From Burkholderia lata (GTDB lineage: Bacteria > Pseudomonadota > Gammaproteobacteria > Burkholderiales > Burkholderiaceae): a DNA stretch of 64,000 bases. Below the pieces are notes generated by a model. The model made no database searches. It was not told the DNA's origin and saw only the letters and a program-made list of their open reading frames with translations. Shown here piece after piece: positions 19,856 through 29,693 of the stretch. Both the position numbers and the translations under genes were made by a program. Positions within the stretch are counted from its first letter, which is position 1. Every line of letters begins with the position of its first letter. The stretch lies in the NCBI RefSeq assembly GCF_000012945.1, contig NC_007510.1:2976001-3040000 (forward strand). The letters are read 5' to 3'.

Positions 19856-21238
19856 TCAGATCGTATCGCTCAGCCGCGGCTGCACGTCGGCGAGCGACAC
19901 GTCGGCCGATCCTTCCGCGAGATGCACGGTCAGGCGGCGCTGCGGTTTCAGCGCGTTCGGCGTGCGCACCGCGCGGCCCGTCTGTGCATCGATCAGCGCC
20001 GCATAGCCGCGCTCGAGCGTACGTTGCGGGCTCAATACCTCGAGCCTTGCCGCACAGGCTGACACGCGAGCCGTGTCGCGTTCGTGACGGCGCTGCAAGG
20101 CCAGCGCAAGACGCTGCGACAGCCCCGCGAGCGCCTGGCGCGCCTGCGACGGATCAGGCCGTGCGCGCTGCCAGCGCAGCTGCGCGAGCGCGAACCGCGC
20201 GCGGGCGTCGCGCACCGGCCGCGACGCCGCCGACGCCAGCCGCACCGCGAGCTGCTCGACGTGCGTGCGCTGCCGCTGCAGCCGCTCGGCCGGGCTCACC
20301 AGCCGGCGCGCGAGCCAGTCGAGCTGCTGCGCGCGCTGTTCGAGCCGGCGTTCCATGCCGCGCGCGAGCGCACGCTGGCGCTCGCCGACCTCGCGCAGCA
20401 GCAGCGCGCGCTGCGGGCTCGCGAGCTCGGCCGCGCCGGTCGGCGTCGGCGCACGCAGGTCGGCCGCGAAGTCCGCAATCGTGAAATCGGTTTCGTGCCC
20501 GACGCCGCTGACGACCGGCAGTTCGCTCGCCGCGATCGCGCGCGCCAGCGCCTCGTCGTTGAACGACCACAGATCCTCGATCGAGCCGCCGCCGCGACAG
20601 ACCAGCAGCACGTCGACCTCGCGGCGCGCGTTCGCGGTCTCGACGGCCGTGACGAGCTTGTCGGCGGAACCGGCGCCCTGCACGGGCGCCGGATAGACAA
20701 TCACCGGAATGTGCGGCGCCCGGCGGGCGAGCGTGGTCAGCACATCGCGCAGCGCAGCCGCCTGCAGCGACGTGACGATGCCGATCGCGCGCGGGTGGGC
20801 CGGCAGCGGCCGCTTGCGCTCGGGCGCGAACAGTCCCTCGCTCTCGAGCTGCGCCTTCAGCCGCAGGAACGCCTCGTACAGGCGCCCCTGCCCGGTGCGC
20901 CGCACGGCCTCGACGTTGAGCTGCACTTCGCCGCGCGGCTCGTACATCGTGACGACCGCGCGCACCTCGATCCGGTCGCCTTCGCGCGGCGTGAATTCCG
21001 CATATTGCGCGCGGCCGCGGAACATCACGCAGCGCATCTGCGCCTGCTGGTCCTTGATCGAGAAATACCAGTGGCCGCTCGCGGCGCGCGTGAAATTCGA
21101 CACTTCGCCCGAAATCCACAGCAGCGGAAACGAGCGCTCGAGCATCGTCGAAATCGCGCGATTGAGCGCCGAAACGGGAATCACTTCGTCGCCGCCGCGG
21201 GTCGCGCCCGGTGCGGCAAATGGGGAGTCGGAAGGCAT
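19856..21238 (-). CDS. xseA: exodeoxyribonuclease VII large subunit
   Basis: A 460-residue subunit that, with the small subunit XseB (not in this window), degrades single-stranded DNA from both ends. The N-terminal OB-fold spans about residues 18-110 ([24 protein letters not shown]). The catalytic core has [40 protein letters not shown] and [18 protein letters not shown] long coiled-coil Arg/Gln/Leu-rich region follows, and the C-terminus [13 protein letters not shown] is conserved. ATG 21238 gives the family length; the upstream extension to 21445 is not needed. Confidence 0.95.
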   Translation of the reverse strand: MPSDSPFAAPGATRGGDEVIPVSALNRAISTMLERSFPLLWISGEVSNFTRAASGHWYFSIKDQQAQMRCVMFRGRAQYAEFTPREGDRIEVRAVVTMYEPRGEVQLNVEAVRRTGQGRLYEAFLRLKAQLESEGLFAPERKRPLPAHPRAIGIVTSLQAAALRDVLTTLARRAPHIPVIVYPAPVQGAGSADKLVTAVETANARREVDVLLVCRGGGSIEDLWSFNDEALARAIAASELPVVSGVGHETDFTIADFAADLRAPTPTGAAELASPQRALLLREVGERQRALARGMERRLEQRAQQLDWLARRLVSPAERLQRQRTHVEQLAVRLASAASRPVRDARARFALAQLRWQRARPDPSQARQALAGLSQRLALALQRRHERDTARVSACAARLEVLSPQRTLERGYAALIDAQTGRAVRTPNALKPQRRLTVHLAEGSADVSLADVQPRLSDTI

Positions 21239-21430
21239 GGACGGTCGGATGAATGCTGGCGGCGACACGATAGTCCGACACGCGCGCGACGTCCAGCGCC
21301 GGGCACATGCGCGATGACGTTCGGAAGGTGTCCACACTTTGGCAATCATCGGCCTAAAACGCGTGAAAACCGCTGAAAAATCCAGACAATTAGCTGTAAC
21401 GCATTGATTTTTATATATTTTTAAATCTTT

Positions 21431-21450
21431 CGGAATGATTCTCATCCGAT
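21431..21450. promoter_or_regulatory. possible Fur box
   Basis: CGGAATGATTCTCATCCGA has the AATGATTCTCAT core of a Fur site; 10 of 12 core positions match the consensus, but the outer arms do not. It sits in an AT-rich island between divergent xseA and lpxK. Confidence 0.4.
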
Positions 21451-21505
21451 TCGAAGCCCACCCGGCGGGCGTTTGACGTCATCGAGCGAGGAGTTTTTCA
21501 CAGAG

Positions 21506-21514
21506 TTATCCACA
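21506..21514. promoter_or_regulatory. perfect DnaA box
   Basis: TTATCCACA, the high-affinity DnaA 9-mer, lies in the xseA-lpxK intergenic region. A second copy occurs at 29628-29636. Confidence 0.5.
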
Positions 21515-21558
21515 AGCCGCCGCGATCCGGCCCCACAGGCTGCGGCGGCCGGTCGCGC

Positions 21559-21588
21559 TTGCCGCGCCCGCCTGCGGCGCGCTAGAGT
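21559..21588 (+). promoter_or_regulatory. candidate lpxK operon promoter
   Basis: TTGCCG and TAGAGT are separated by 18 nt. The predicted start of transcription is about 45 nt before the TTG of the lpxK leader ORF. Confidence 0.5.
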
Positions 21589-21638
21589 GCCGCCTTCCGA
21601 AGACCCTGCGGCATGTGCCGCCCAACGGAGAATCCGCC

Positions 21639-21692
21639 TTGACGAATCCGTCCCACGCCGCGGCGCACGAGATGCCGCGCCCGGCCCGATGA
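21639..21692 (+). CDS. 17-codon leader ORF coupled to lpxK
   Basis: GGAG and a TTG start open a short frame ([17 protein letters not shown]) whose TGA overlaps the lpxK start as ATGA. The lpxK ATG has no Shine-Dalgarno of its own, so translation of this leader may deliver ribosomes to lpxK. It could also be the relic end of an upstream gene. There is no direct evidence of expression. Confidence 0.35.
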   Translation: MTNPSHAAAHEMPRPAR

Positions 21693-22717
21693 GCGCGCCC
21701 GACGGCCCGCTCGCCCGGCTCGAAGCCCGCCTGACGCGCGAATGGCAGCGCCGCGGCGCGCTCGCGTGGGCGCTCACGCCGTTCGCGTGCGTGTTCGGCC
21801 TGTGCGCGGCACTGCGGCGCACCGCGTACGCGCAGGGCTGGAAGAAACCGGTCGACGTCGGCGTGCCCGTCGTCGTGGTCGGCAACGTGACCGTCGGCGG
21901 CACCGGCAAGACGCCGACCGTAATCGCCCTCGTCGACGCGTTGCGAGCGGCCGGCTTCACGCCCGGCATCGTGTCGCGCGGCTACGGCGCGAACGTGAAG
22001 GCGCCGACCGCCGTCACGACCGCGTCGCGCGCCAGCGCGGGCGGCGACGAACCGCTCCTGATCGCACGCCGCACCGGCGCGCCGGTCTGGGTCTGCCCCG
22101 ATCGCGTCGCGGCCGCGCAGGCGCTGCGCGCCGCGCATCCGGACGTCGACGTGATCGTCAGCGACGACGGCCTACAGCACTACCGCCTCGCGCGCACGGT
22201 CGAGCTCGTCGTGTTCGACCACCGGCTCGGCGGCAACGGCTTCCTGCTGCCGGCCGGGCCGTTGCGCGAGCCGCTGTCGCGGCACCGTGACGCCACGCTC
22301 GTCAACGATCCGTACAGCGGCGCGCTGCCGCCGTGGCCCGACACCTATTCGCTCGCGCTCACGCCGGGCGCCGCGTGGCACCTCGACCAGCCCGCGCTGC
22401 GACGCCCGCTGTCGCAATTCGCGAACGAGCGCGTGCTCGCCGCGGCCGGCATCGGCGCGCCGGAACGCTTTTTCGCGACGCTGCGCTCGGCCGGTCTCGC
22501 GCCCGCGACGCGCGCGCTGCCCGACCACTACGCGTTCGCCGACAATCCGTTCGTCGACGACGCCGTCGATGCGATCCTGATCACCGAGAAGGATGCAGTA
22601 AAATTGGGCGCTTCCTGGCGCGACGCCCGACTGTGGGTTGTCCCCGTCGAAGCCGCGCTCGACCCTCGCCTCATTGCCCTCGTTGTGGAGAAACTCCGTG
22701 GACGCTCGCCTGCTTGA
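21689..22717 (+). CDS. lpxK: tetraacyldisaccharide 4'-kinase
   Basis: A 342-residue inner-membrane-associated kinase that phosphorylates the 4' position of the lipid A disaccharide, the sixth step of lipid A synthesis. The N-terminal hydrophobic helix ([19 protein letters not shown]) anchors it. Walker A is [20 protein letters not shown], followed by [20 protein letters not shown] and [10 protein letters not shown] near the end. The start at 21689 has no ribosome site and is probably coupled to the leader ORF. It overlaps the Trm112-like gene by 20 nt and lies upstream of kdsB, so lipid A and Kdo supply share one transcript. Confidence 0.95.
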   Translation: MSAPDGPLARLEARLTREWQRRGALAWALTPFACVFGLCAALRRTAYAQGWKKPVDVGVPVVVVGNVTVGGTGKTPTVIALVDALRAAGFTPGIVSRGYGANVKAPTAVTTASRASAGGDEPLLIARRTGAPVWVCPDRVAAAQALRAAHPDVDVIVSDDGLQHYRLARTVELVVFDHRLGGNGFLLPAGPLREPLSRHRDATLVNDPYSGALPPWPDTYSLALTPGAAWHLDQPALRRPLSQFANERVLAAAGIGAPERFFATLRSAGLAPATRALPDHYAFADNPFVDDAVDAILITEKDAVKLGASWRDARLWVVPVEAALDPRLIALVVEKLRGRSPA

Positions 22718-22892
22718 AATCCTTGTGTGCCCTATCTGCAAAGGCCCGCTCCACTATGACCGTGCCGCGCAGGAGCTGATCTGCAACGCGGACAAGCTCG
22801 CCTACCCGATCCGCGACGGCATCCCCGTGATGCTGGTCGACGAGGCGCGCCAGACCGTCGAAGGCACGCCGGTCGACCCGGCCGGCCGCTAA
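22698..22892 (+). CDS. Trm112 family protein (UPF0434/YcaR type)
   Basis: A 64-residue protein starting at GTG 22698, inside the end of lpxK, with GGAG upstream. It shows the conserved pattern [35 protein letters not shown]. Only one CxxC pair is kept, as in the bacterial branch. Eukaryotic and archaeal Trm112 activates methyltransferases; the role of the bacterial form between lpxK and kdsB is not established. This position is conserved in many proteobacteria. Confidence 0.93.
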   Translation: MDARLLEILVCPICKGPLHYDRAAQELICNADKLAYPIRDGIPVMLVDEARQTVEGTPVDPAGR

Positions 22893-23003
22893 GCCGCCCG
22901 ACCCGGCCCTCGCCGCGGCCCGTCCGCCGCGAGGGCGCCGAACCCCGCCGGGCGGCCCGCACCAGACGCGCCGCCCGCTCCGCTCTTCTCACCGCCCTCC
23001 CCG

Positions 23004-23789
23004 ATGACTCAACCCTTCATCGCCGTCATTCCCGCCCGGCTCGCGTCGACGCGACTCCCGAACAAGCCGCTCGCCGATCTCGGCGGCAAGCCGATGGTCG
23101 TGCGCGTCGCCGAACGCGCGCGCGAAGCGGGCGCGCAGCAGGTGCTGGTCGCGTCCGACGCGCAGAGCGTGCTCGATGCGGCCCGCGATCACGGCTTCGA
23201 AGCGGTGCTGACGCGCGCCGACCATCCGTCCGGCACCGACCGGCTCGCGGAAGTCGCGGCGACGCTCGGGTGGAGCGACGACACCGTCGTCGTCAACGTG
23301 CAGGGCGACGAGCCGCTGATCGACCCCGTGCTCGTACGCGACGTAGCGTCGCACCTCGCCGCCCACCCGGCCTGCGCGATTGCGACGGCCGCCCACCCGA
23401 TCCACGACGCCGCCGACGTGTTCAACCCGAACGTGGTGAAGGTCGCGCTCGACGCGCAGAGCGTCGCGCTGTACTTCTCGCGTGCGCCGATTCCGTGGAG
23501 CCGGGACGCATACCAGCCGCACTGGCCCGACGTCGCGGCCATGCCTGCGCCCGCTTTCCCGGTCTACCGGCACATCGGCCTCTATGCGTATCGCGCGCGT
23601 TTCCTGCGCACGTATCCGACGCTCGCGCAGGCGCCGATCGAACAGGCCGAGCAGCTCGAACAGCTGCGCGCGCTGTGGCACGGCGAGCGCATCGCAGTGC
23701 TGATCACCGAGTCCGCGCCCGAAGCCGGAATCGACACGCCGGCCGATCTCGCACGCGTGCAGGCCCTTTTTCAGCCGTCATCAAAATAA
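23004..23789 (+). CDS. kdsB: 3-deoxy-manno-octulosonate cytidylyltransferase
   Basis: A 261-residue cytosolic enzyme that activates Kdo as CMP-Kdo for addition to lipid A. The nucleotide-binding start is [28 protein letters not shown], followed by [26 protein letters not shown] (metal-binding Asp) and [10 protein letters not shown]. Length and motifs are normal. It follows the Trm112-like gene by 111 nt in the lpxK transcript. Confidence 0.96.
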   Translation: MTQPFIAVIPARLASTRLPNKPLADLGGKPMVVRVAERAREAGAQQVLVASDAQSVLDAARDHGFEAVLTRADHPSGTDRLAEVAATLGWSDDTVVVNVQGDEPLIDPVLVRDVASHLAAHPACAIATAAHPIHDAADVFNPNVVKVALDAQSVALYFSRAPIPWSRDAYQPHWPDVAAMPAPAFPVYRHIGLYAYRARFLRTYPTLAQAPIEQAEQLEQLRALWHGERIAVLITESAPEAGIDTPADLARVQALFQPSSK

Positions 23790-23847
23790 CCCGTGGCATA
23801 ATCAGGCGATTGTGCGAGCCGTCCGCGACCAGCGCGTCCTCGCTTGA

Positions 23848-24660
<813 letters not shown>

Positions 24661-24682
24661 GCAACGCATCGCGCACCCGCAA

Positions 24683-24709
24683 GCCGCCCTTTCCGGGCGG
24701 CTTTTTTTT
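24683..24709 (+). terminator. rho-independent terminator after adk
   Basis: GCCGCCC / GGGCGGC stem with TTTCC loop and a T8 tail. Confidence 0.93.
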
Positions 24710-24878
24710 GCCCGGGCGGAACGCGCACGGCCGTTCCGGTCTCGCCGTCGCGCGAAGGCGCCTCGTACAATCGGTCGAGTGCATGCCCCTCCATTGCCGG
24801 CGGACCGGCATTTCAGCCGATCGCGTGGCATCGGATTGGGCAAGCGTTTGTGTGGAAGCGCTACTTGAGCCGAAGCGA

Positions 24879-24992
24879 CAATGGCGGTCGACCGCCTCGG
24901 CATGGGACCTCCCTAAGCGCTAAAGCGCCAAGGGCGGTCGACCGCCTTGGCATGGGACCGCCCTAAGCGCTGAAGCGCCAAGGGCGGTCGAC
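24879..24992. repeat. 50-bp tandem repeat with internal palindromes, upstream of the SDR gene
   Basis: Units begin at 24879, 24929 and 24979 with exact 50-nt spacing; the third is cut after 14 nt by the SDR ribosome site. Each full unit holds the palindrome GGCGGTCGACCGCC, a copy of GGACC(T/G)CCC able to pair with GGGCGGTC, and an AGCGCT(A/G)AAGCGC element. A degraded partial unit may precede (24857-24878). Period 50 is not a multiple of three, so it is not coding. Confidence 0.85.
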
Positions 24993-25005
24993 AAAGGAGA
25001 CAGTC

Positions 25006-25764
25006 ATGGAAATTCGCGGCAACGTGTTTCTGATCACGGGCGGCGCATCGGGCCTCGGCGCCGGCACCGCGCGGATGCTCGCGCAGGCAGGCGGCACGGT
25101 CGTGCTCGCCGACCTGAACGACGCGGCGGGCACCGCGCTCGCAGCCGAGCTGGGCGGCATCTTCGTGCACTGCGACGTGTCGAGCGAGGCCGACGCGCAG
25201 GCGGCCGTCAACGCGGCGACGCGCGCCGGCACGCTGCGCGGCCTCGTGAACTGCGCGGGCATCGCGCCCGCCGCGAAGACCGTCGGCAAGGACGGCGCGC
25301 ATCCGCTCGACGTGTTCGCGAAGACGATCAACGTGAACCTCGTCGGCACGTTCAACATGATCCGGCTCGCGGCCGCCGCGATGGCCGCCACCGCGCCGAC
25401 CGCGGACGGCGAGCGCGGCGTGATCGTCAGCACCGCGTCGGTCGCCGCCTTCGACGGGCAGATCGGCCAGGCCGCGTATGCGGCGTCGAAAGCCGGCGTC
25501 GCGGGTATGACGCTGCCGATCGCGCGCGACCTGTCGCGCAGCGGCATCCGCGTGATGACGATCGCGCCCGGCCTGTTCGAGACGCCGATGCTGCTCGGCA
25601 TGCCGCAGGACGTGCAGGACGCGCTCGGCGCGATGGTGCCGTTCCCGCCGCGACTCGGCAAGCCGGCCGAATACGCGCTGCTGGTGCGCCAGATCGTCGA
25701 GAATCCGATGCTCAACGGCGAAGTGATCCGCCTCGACGGCGCAATCCGGATGCAGCCGAAATAG
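25006..25764 (+). CDS. short-chain dehydrogenase, 3-hydroxyacyl-CoA dehydrogenase type 2-like
   Basis: A 252-residue NAD-dependent SDR enzyme. The cofactor motif is [15 protein letters not shown] (residues 11-25), followed by [14 protein letters not shown], the catalytic Ser in [13 protein letters not shown] and YAASKAG. The late segment [15 protein letters not shown] and overall length resemble the HSD10/3-hydroxy-2-methylbutyryl-CoA dehydrogenase group, which acts in fatty-acid and isoleucine breakdown. AAGGAGA precedes the ATG directly after the truncated third copy of the 50-bp repeat. It is monocistronic, with a bidirectional terminator. Confidence 0.88.
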   Translation: MEIRGNVFLITGGASGLGAGTARMLAQAGGTVVLADLNDAAGTALAAELGGIFVHCDVSSEADAQAAVNAATRAGTLRGLVNCAGIAPAAKTVGKDGAHPLDVFAKTINVNLVGTFNMIRLAAAAMAATAPTADGERGVIVSTASVAAFDGQIGQAAYAASKAGVAGMTLPIARDLSRSGIRVMTIAPGLFETPMLLGMPQDVQDALGAMVPFPPRLGKPAEYALLVRQIVENPMLNGEVIRLDGAIRMQPK

Positions 25765-25768
25765 GCAT

Positions 25769-25797
25769 AAAAAACGCCCGCGATGCGGGCGTTTTTT
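25769..25797. terminator. bidirectional terminator between the SDR and SirB1-like genes
   Basis: ACGCCCGC / GCGGGCGT with a GAT loop, flanked by A6 and T6. Confidence 0.92.
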
Positions 25798-25827
25798 CGT
25801 TCCGGGTTCCGGCAGCGTGGCCGCGGC

Positions 25828-26670
25828 TCAGTCCTCGCCGTCGCGCTGCATCCGCTGCCGCAATTCGATCACCTGCGACTCGACGACGGTGGCATCGTCA
25901 GCCTCCGGCCGCTCGCCGAGATACTGCTCGAGATCCTCGAGCGCGGGGCGCAGGTAATCGAGCCGCGCATACGCGAAACCGCGGTCGCGGACTTCGTCGA
26001 GGTGCTCGGGCAGCAGGATCACGAGCCGCTGCTGCACCGCGAGCAGCCGCTGCCAGCGTTCCGTCTGAAGATAGATCGTCTTCAGGTTGCGCAGCATCCG
26101 CGCGATGATCTCGCGGCTCGTCGCCGGCTGCAGCAGCGCGCGCAACGCGCTGTCGACCGCCCCGGCCGCACGCGCGACGTACGGCTCGAGCATCTCGACC
26201 ATCTCGGCTTCGGACAGCGAATGGCCGTTGGCCGGATCGATGATCAGGTCGCCGTCCGGCAGCGTGACGCGCAGCAGGAAATGACCGGGAAACGACACGC
26301 CGCGCGCCGGTACGCCGATCTGCTCGGCGAGCTCCAGGTACAGCACCGACAGCGAGATCGGGATCCCGCGCCGCCGCTTCAGCACGGCGTTCAGGTGGCT
26401 GTTATCGGGGTCGTAGTAGTCGTTGTGATTGCACGCGAAGCCGAGCTCGCGGAAGAAGAAATCGTTCAGTGCGGCGACGCGGCCCTTCAGGTCCGCATCG
26501 TCTGTGAACCGCCGGCGCAGCCGCGCGGCGAGCATGTCGAGTTCGGCCAGCGTGCCCTGCAGGTCGAGGTCGGGATACGCGTCCTGCGCCAGCGACAGCG
26601 CCGCTTCCGTGACGGGCAGGCTGTCGTCGTCTGCCACGAGCGTGCTGAAGTAGTCGAGGACGCGGGTCAT
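25828..26670 (-). CDS. SirB1 family protein with transglutaminase-like and TPR-like parts
   Basis: A 280-residue cytoplasmic protein. The first 180 residues match the SirB1/transglutaminase-like fold: FFFRELGFACNHNDYYDPDNSHLNAVLKRRRGIPISLSVLYLELAEQIG and GHFLLRV. A helical tetratricopeptide-like tail follows (TSREIIARMLRNLKTIYLQTERWQRLLAVQQRL). The molecular role is not established. It lies 8 nt after the murJ stop on the same strand, so the two are probably co-transcribed. Confidence 0.85.
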   Translation of the reverse strand: MTRVLDYFSTLVADDDSLPVTEAALSLAQDAYPDLDLQGTLAELDMLAARLRRRFTDDADLKGRVAALNDFFFRELGFACNHNDYYDPDNSHLNAVLKRRRGIPISLSVLYLELAEQIGVPARGVSFPGHFLLRVTLPDGDLIIDPANGHSLSEAEMVEMLEPYVARAAGAVDSALRALLQPATSREIIARMLRNLKTIYLQTERWQRLLAVQQRLVILLPEHLDEVRDRGFAYARLDYLRPALEDLEQYLGERPEADDATVVESQVIELRQRMQRDGED

Positions 26671-26678
26671 TGCGGTCG

Positions 26679-28229
26679 TCACTTGGCGCGCCTTCTGAAA
26701 TAAGCGTATTTGAAGCCCATCACCCACAACATACCGAAATATAGTGCAGCGAACACCACGAGGCACGCGGCCATCAGCGCAATGCGATCGAGCGGCTGCG
26801 CACGCATCCCGGTCCAGTCGAAGCTGATCGACAGCCAGTGCATCAGGCCGGCGAGCACCAGCGCCGCGCCGATCAGCTGCACGAAGAAGCGCAGCCAGCC
26901 TGGCGACGGCTGGTAGATGCCGCGCTTGCGCAGCCCGATGAACAGCAGCAGCGAGTTCAGGCACGCGCCGACGCCGATGCTCAGCGTCAGGCCCGCGTGG
27001 CCGATCAGCGGCACGAACACGTAGTTCGAGATCTGCGTGACGATCAGCACGCCGATCGCGATCTTCACCGGCGTCTTGATGTCCTGCTTCGCATAGAAGC
27101 CCGGCGCGAGGATCTTGATCAGGATGATGCCGACGAGGCCGATCCCGTAGGTCGCCAGCGCGCGCGCGACCATCGTGACGGTATGCGCGTCGAACTTGCC
27201 GTAGTTGAACAGGGTCGCGGTGAGCGGCGTCGCAAAGAAGAACAGCGCGAGCGCGCTCGGTGCCGCGAGCAGGAACGTGACGCGCAGCCCCCAGTCGAGC
27301 AGCGCCGAATACTCGTGCGAATCGGCATCGACGTGCGCCTTCGACAGGCTCGGCAGCAGGATCGTGCCGAGCGCGACGCCGAGCAGCGCCGTCGGGAATT
27401 CCATCAGGCGGTCGGCGTAGTTGATCCACGACACCGCGCCCTGCCCGAGCCGCGACGCGATGTTGGTGTTGATGATCAGCGACAGTTGCGCGACCGACAC
27501 CGCGAACGTCGCGGGCACCATCTTCGCGAGCACGCGCTTCACGCCCGGGTGGCGCAGCGCGCGCAGCGGGTTGAGGCCGATCAGCGGCACCATGTCGATC
27601 TTCTTCAGGCCCGGCAGCTGCACGAGGAACTGCAGCACGCCGCCGACGATGACGGCCCACGCGAGCGCGAACACCGGCACCTTCAGGTGCGGCGCGACGA
27701 ACACGGCCGCGGCGATGAACGCGACGTTGAGCAGCACCGGCGCGAACGCAGGCAGCGAGAAGCTCTTGTACGTGTTCAGCACGCCGGAGGCGAGCGTCGT
27801 CAGCGAGATGAACACGATGTACGGGAACATGATCCGCGTCATCGTGACCGCGAGCGGGAACGCCTGCCCGTCGGTGTGCAGGCCGGACGCGACCGCGAAC
27901 ACGACCCACGACGCGCCGACGATCCCGAAGACCGACAGCACGGCAAGCGCCCACGCGAGCACGGTGGACATCGCGTCGACGAGCGCTTTCGTCGCGTCGT
28001 GCCCCTGCTGGTTCTTGAACTCGGCGAGGATCGGCACGAACGCCTGCGAGAACGCGCCTTCGGCAGACAGGCGGCGCAGCAGGTTCGGGATACGGAAGGC
28101 GACGTAGAACGCGTCGGTGTATTGACTGGCACCGAACGCACGGGCGATCAGTGTCTCGCGGGCCAGTCCGGTCACGCGCGACAGCAGCGTGAAGCCGCTG
28201 ACCGTCAGCAGGGCTCGGAATAGATTCAT
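26679..28229 (-). CDS. murJ: lipid II flippase MurJ (MviN)
   Basis: A 516-residue inner-membrane protein of the MOP superfamily with about 14 helices; it moves lipid II to the periplasmic face for peptidoglycan synthesis. The N-terminus NLFRALLTVSGFTLLSRVTGLARETLIARAFGAS and the loop FRIPNLLRRLSAEGAFSQAFVPIL are diagnostic. The ATG at 28229 is only 9 nt from a TATAAT box (28239-28244), so the leader is very short or absent. It is divergent from rpsT, as in several beta-proteobacteria. Confidence 0.96.
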   Translation of the reverse strand: MNLFRALLTVSGFTLLSRVTGLARETLIARAFGASQYTDAFYVAFRIPNLLRRLSAEGAFSQAFVPILAEFKNQQGHDATKALVDAMSTVLAWALAVLSVFGIVGASWVVFAVASGLHTDGQAFPLAVTMTRIMFPYIVFISLTTLASGVLNTYKSFSLPAFAPVLLNVAFIAAAVFVAPHLKVPVFALAWAVIVGGVLQFLVQLPGLKKIDMVPLIGLNPLRALRHPGVKRVLAKMVPATFAVSVAQLSLIINTNIASRLGQGAVSWINYADRLMEFPTALLGVALGTILLPSLSKAHVDADSHEYSALLDWGLRVTFLLAAPSALALFFFATPLTATLFNYGKFDAHTVTMVARALATYGIGLVGIILIKILAPGFYAKQDIKTPVKIAIGVLIVTQISNYVFVPLIGHAGLTLSIGVGACLNSLLLFIGLRKRGIYQPSPGWLRFFVQLIGAALVLAGLMHWLSISFDWTGMRAQPLDRIALMAACLVVFAALYFGMLWVMGFKYAYFRRRAK

Positions 28230-28238
28230 GGGGCGCTT

Positions 28239-28244
28239 ATTATA
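28239..28244 (-). promoter_or_regulatory. -10 box of murJ
   Basis: TATAAT on the minus strand, 9 nt before the murJ ATG. It predicts a leaderless or near-leaderless mRNA. No matching -35 was recognised. Confidence 0.5.
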
Positions 28245-28328
28245 CGGACGTTGCGTGGCCCGGCCAGCGGCCGATGCCGAAAAGCGCGCACGCCGATGGC
28301 GCCCGGTCCGGCAGATGTCACGTTGATG

Positions 28329-28358
28329 TTGCCACTCGCTTGATTTTGTTGCTATAAT
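28329..28358 (+). promoter_or_regulatory. rpsT promoter
   Basis: TTGCCA and a perfect TATAAT are separated by 18 nt, giving an rpsT leader of about 170 nt. Confidence 0.7.
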
Positions 28359-28363
28359 CGCCG

Positions 28364-28533
28364 GTTTCTGGGCTCGTACATGCACGGCAACTGCCGTTTT
28401 CATGTCCCGGCCTCGGTTAAAATCACCGTTTTTTATGCGCCCCTGGGCAATCGCTCTCAGGGGACGGATCGAAAAGCAGCGCTTGGCCGTCTAGGCTCCA
28501 AGCTCTGGAAACAGGACAGGATAAGGAACCGTC
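28364..28533 (+). promoter_or_regulatory. rpsT 5' leader with a hairpin and T tract
   Basis: The leader holds CGGTTAAAATCACCG followed by T6 (about 28414-28434), a small terminator-like element, and then CCCCTG...CAGGGG (about 28440-28463). A long structured leader before S20 may allow attenuation or autoregulation. No known riboregulator was recognised. Confidence 0.4.
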
Positions 28534-28806
28534 ATGGCTAACTCCGCACAAGCACGCAAGCGCGCCCGCCAGGCCGCGAAGGCAAATTCGCACAACTCGG
28601 CGCTGCGCTCGAAATTCCGTACCGCGATCAAGGCTGTTCGCAAGGCTGTCGACGCCGGCGATCAAGCAAAGGCTGCCGATCTGTTCAAGGCTGCCGTGAA
28701 GACGATCGACACGATCGCTGACAAGAAGATCGTTCACAAGAACAAGGCCGCTCGCAGCAAGAGCCGCCTCGCCGCGGCCGTCAAAGGCCTGCAGGCAGCA
28801 GCGTAA
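28534..28806 (+). CDS. rpsT: 30S ribosomal protein S20
   Basis: A 90-residue basic protein that binds 16S rRNA. It shows the typical [16 protein letters not shown] start and Lys/Ala-rich helices ending [26 protein letters not shown] lies before the ATG. It is monocistronic behind a strong promoter and a long leader, and ends at a 15-bp-stem terminator. Confidence 0.98.
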
Positions 28807-28850
28807 ATCCGGCGCGCCCGCTTCCGCGGGCGTTCCTGTTTCCTGCGATC

Positions 28851-28882
28851 GCAAAAAAGCCCGCCTAGGCGGGCTTTTTTGC
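28851..28882. terminator. bidirectional terminator between rpsT and the DUF3579 gene
   Basis: A perfect 15-bp stem, GCAAAAAAGCCCGCC with its complement, around a TA loop; A and T tracts on both sides let it serve both strands. Confidence 0.95.
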
Positions 28883-28959
28883 CTGTGTCGCCGAGATCGG
28901 CAACGATGCAGGCGAACAGCCGGGGCCTGGCGCTGCGCACGCCCCCGCCCGTCCGCTTC

Positions 28960-29280
28960 TTACTTCTTCTCGCCGTAGTCCGGCAGTTCGCACGCCTCGG
29001 TGACGACGAGGTTGTTGTCCTTCGCGAAATTCAGCACGAAATCGAACGCCATCGGCTCGACGTCGCGCAGCCGGGAATCGAGGATCACGCATTTCAGGTC
29101 GCCGAGCATCGTCGGACGCACGTAGAGCGAATACTGGAGACGCGCGTTCCGTCCGCTCGCCCCCGGCCCGAAGCAGGCCATCACACCGGCCAGACGTTCC
29201 GACCAGTCGCTCGGGCGAAACTTTTTCCCGTCTTTCGTGATGCCCTGGATGAAGAATTCGGTCGGAGGGGTTTCAGCCAT
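28960..29280 (-). CDS. DUF3579 domain protein
   Basis: A 106-residue soluble protein, MAETPPTEFFIQGITKDGKKFRPSDWSERL near the start, with LQYSLYVRPTMLGDLKCVILD and DFVLNFAKDNNLVV. It matches the DUF3579 family found in beta-proteobacteria between rpsT and argF; function unknown. The start is ATG 29280. It is divergent from argF across 413 nt. A TATAAT on the minus strand at 29496-29501 is a possible distant promoter. Confidence 0.85.
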   Translation of the reverse strand: MAETPPTEFFIQGITKDGKKFRPSDWSERLAGVMACFGPGASGRNARLQYSLYVRPTMLGDLKCVILDSRLRDVEPMAFDFVLNFAKDNNLVVTEACELPDYGEKK

Positions 29281-29693
29281 GTGGTTACCCAAGTGACGGC
29301 CCGGCGATAGCCAGGCAACGGCGCCTGGATACGCGAACACAAAGCTGAAACGGACGGCGGCACAAGCATTCCGGTATCCCGAAAACGGGACGTCGGCGCG
29401 CGCCGCCGGTGGACTGCACCGGATTTGTGCAGCGCACGGCTTGTGTCCGGCAGAGCGCGAGGAGGCTTGCCTGCCGGGCTGGAGAAAACTTTCGAATTAT
29501 ACCGCAGCGCGCCATCGCGCGCCGTCCCGACGCCCCTCCTCCTGTACCGCTTGCCACCCGCGGCGATCGTGCCCCGCTTCTCTCCGCGGCTCGTCAAAGC
29601 ACAGAAAATCCTTTATGCTGCTTTGAGTTATCCACACCCGACGGCGGCGCCGTCCGGCCCTGCTGCCGGGTGCAACCTGCCGCATCTCGCTTC
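29281..29693. promoter_or_regulatory. 413-nt divergent intergenic region, DUF3579/argF
   Basis: It contains a minus-strand TATAAT at 29496-29501, a TATGCT -10-like box near 29613 for argF, and a perfect DnaA box at 29628-29636. No ARG box was recognised. Open frames crossing it lack ribosome sites. Confidence 0.45.
29628..29636. promoter_or_regulatory. perfect DnaA box upstream of argF
   Basis: TTATCCACA lies 58 nt before the argF ATG, in the predicted transcript. Confidence 0.5.

Noticed and set aside
26679..27954. Long alternative frames over murJ and the SirB1-like gene, including one reading through both
   Set aside because: The MurJ protein is complete in its own frame; the others are shadows.
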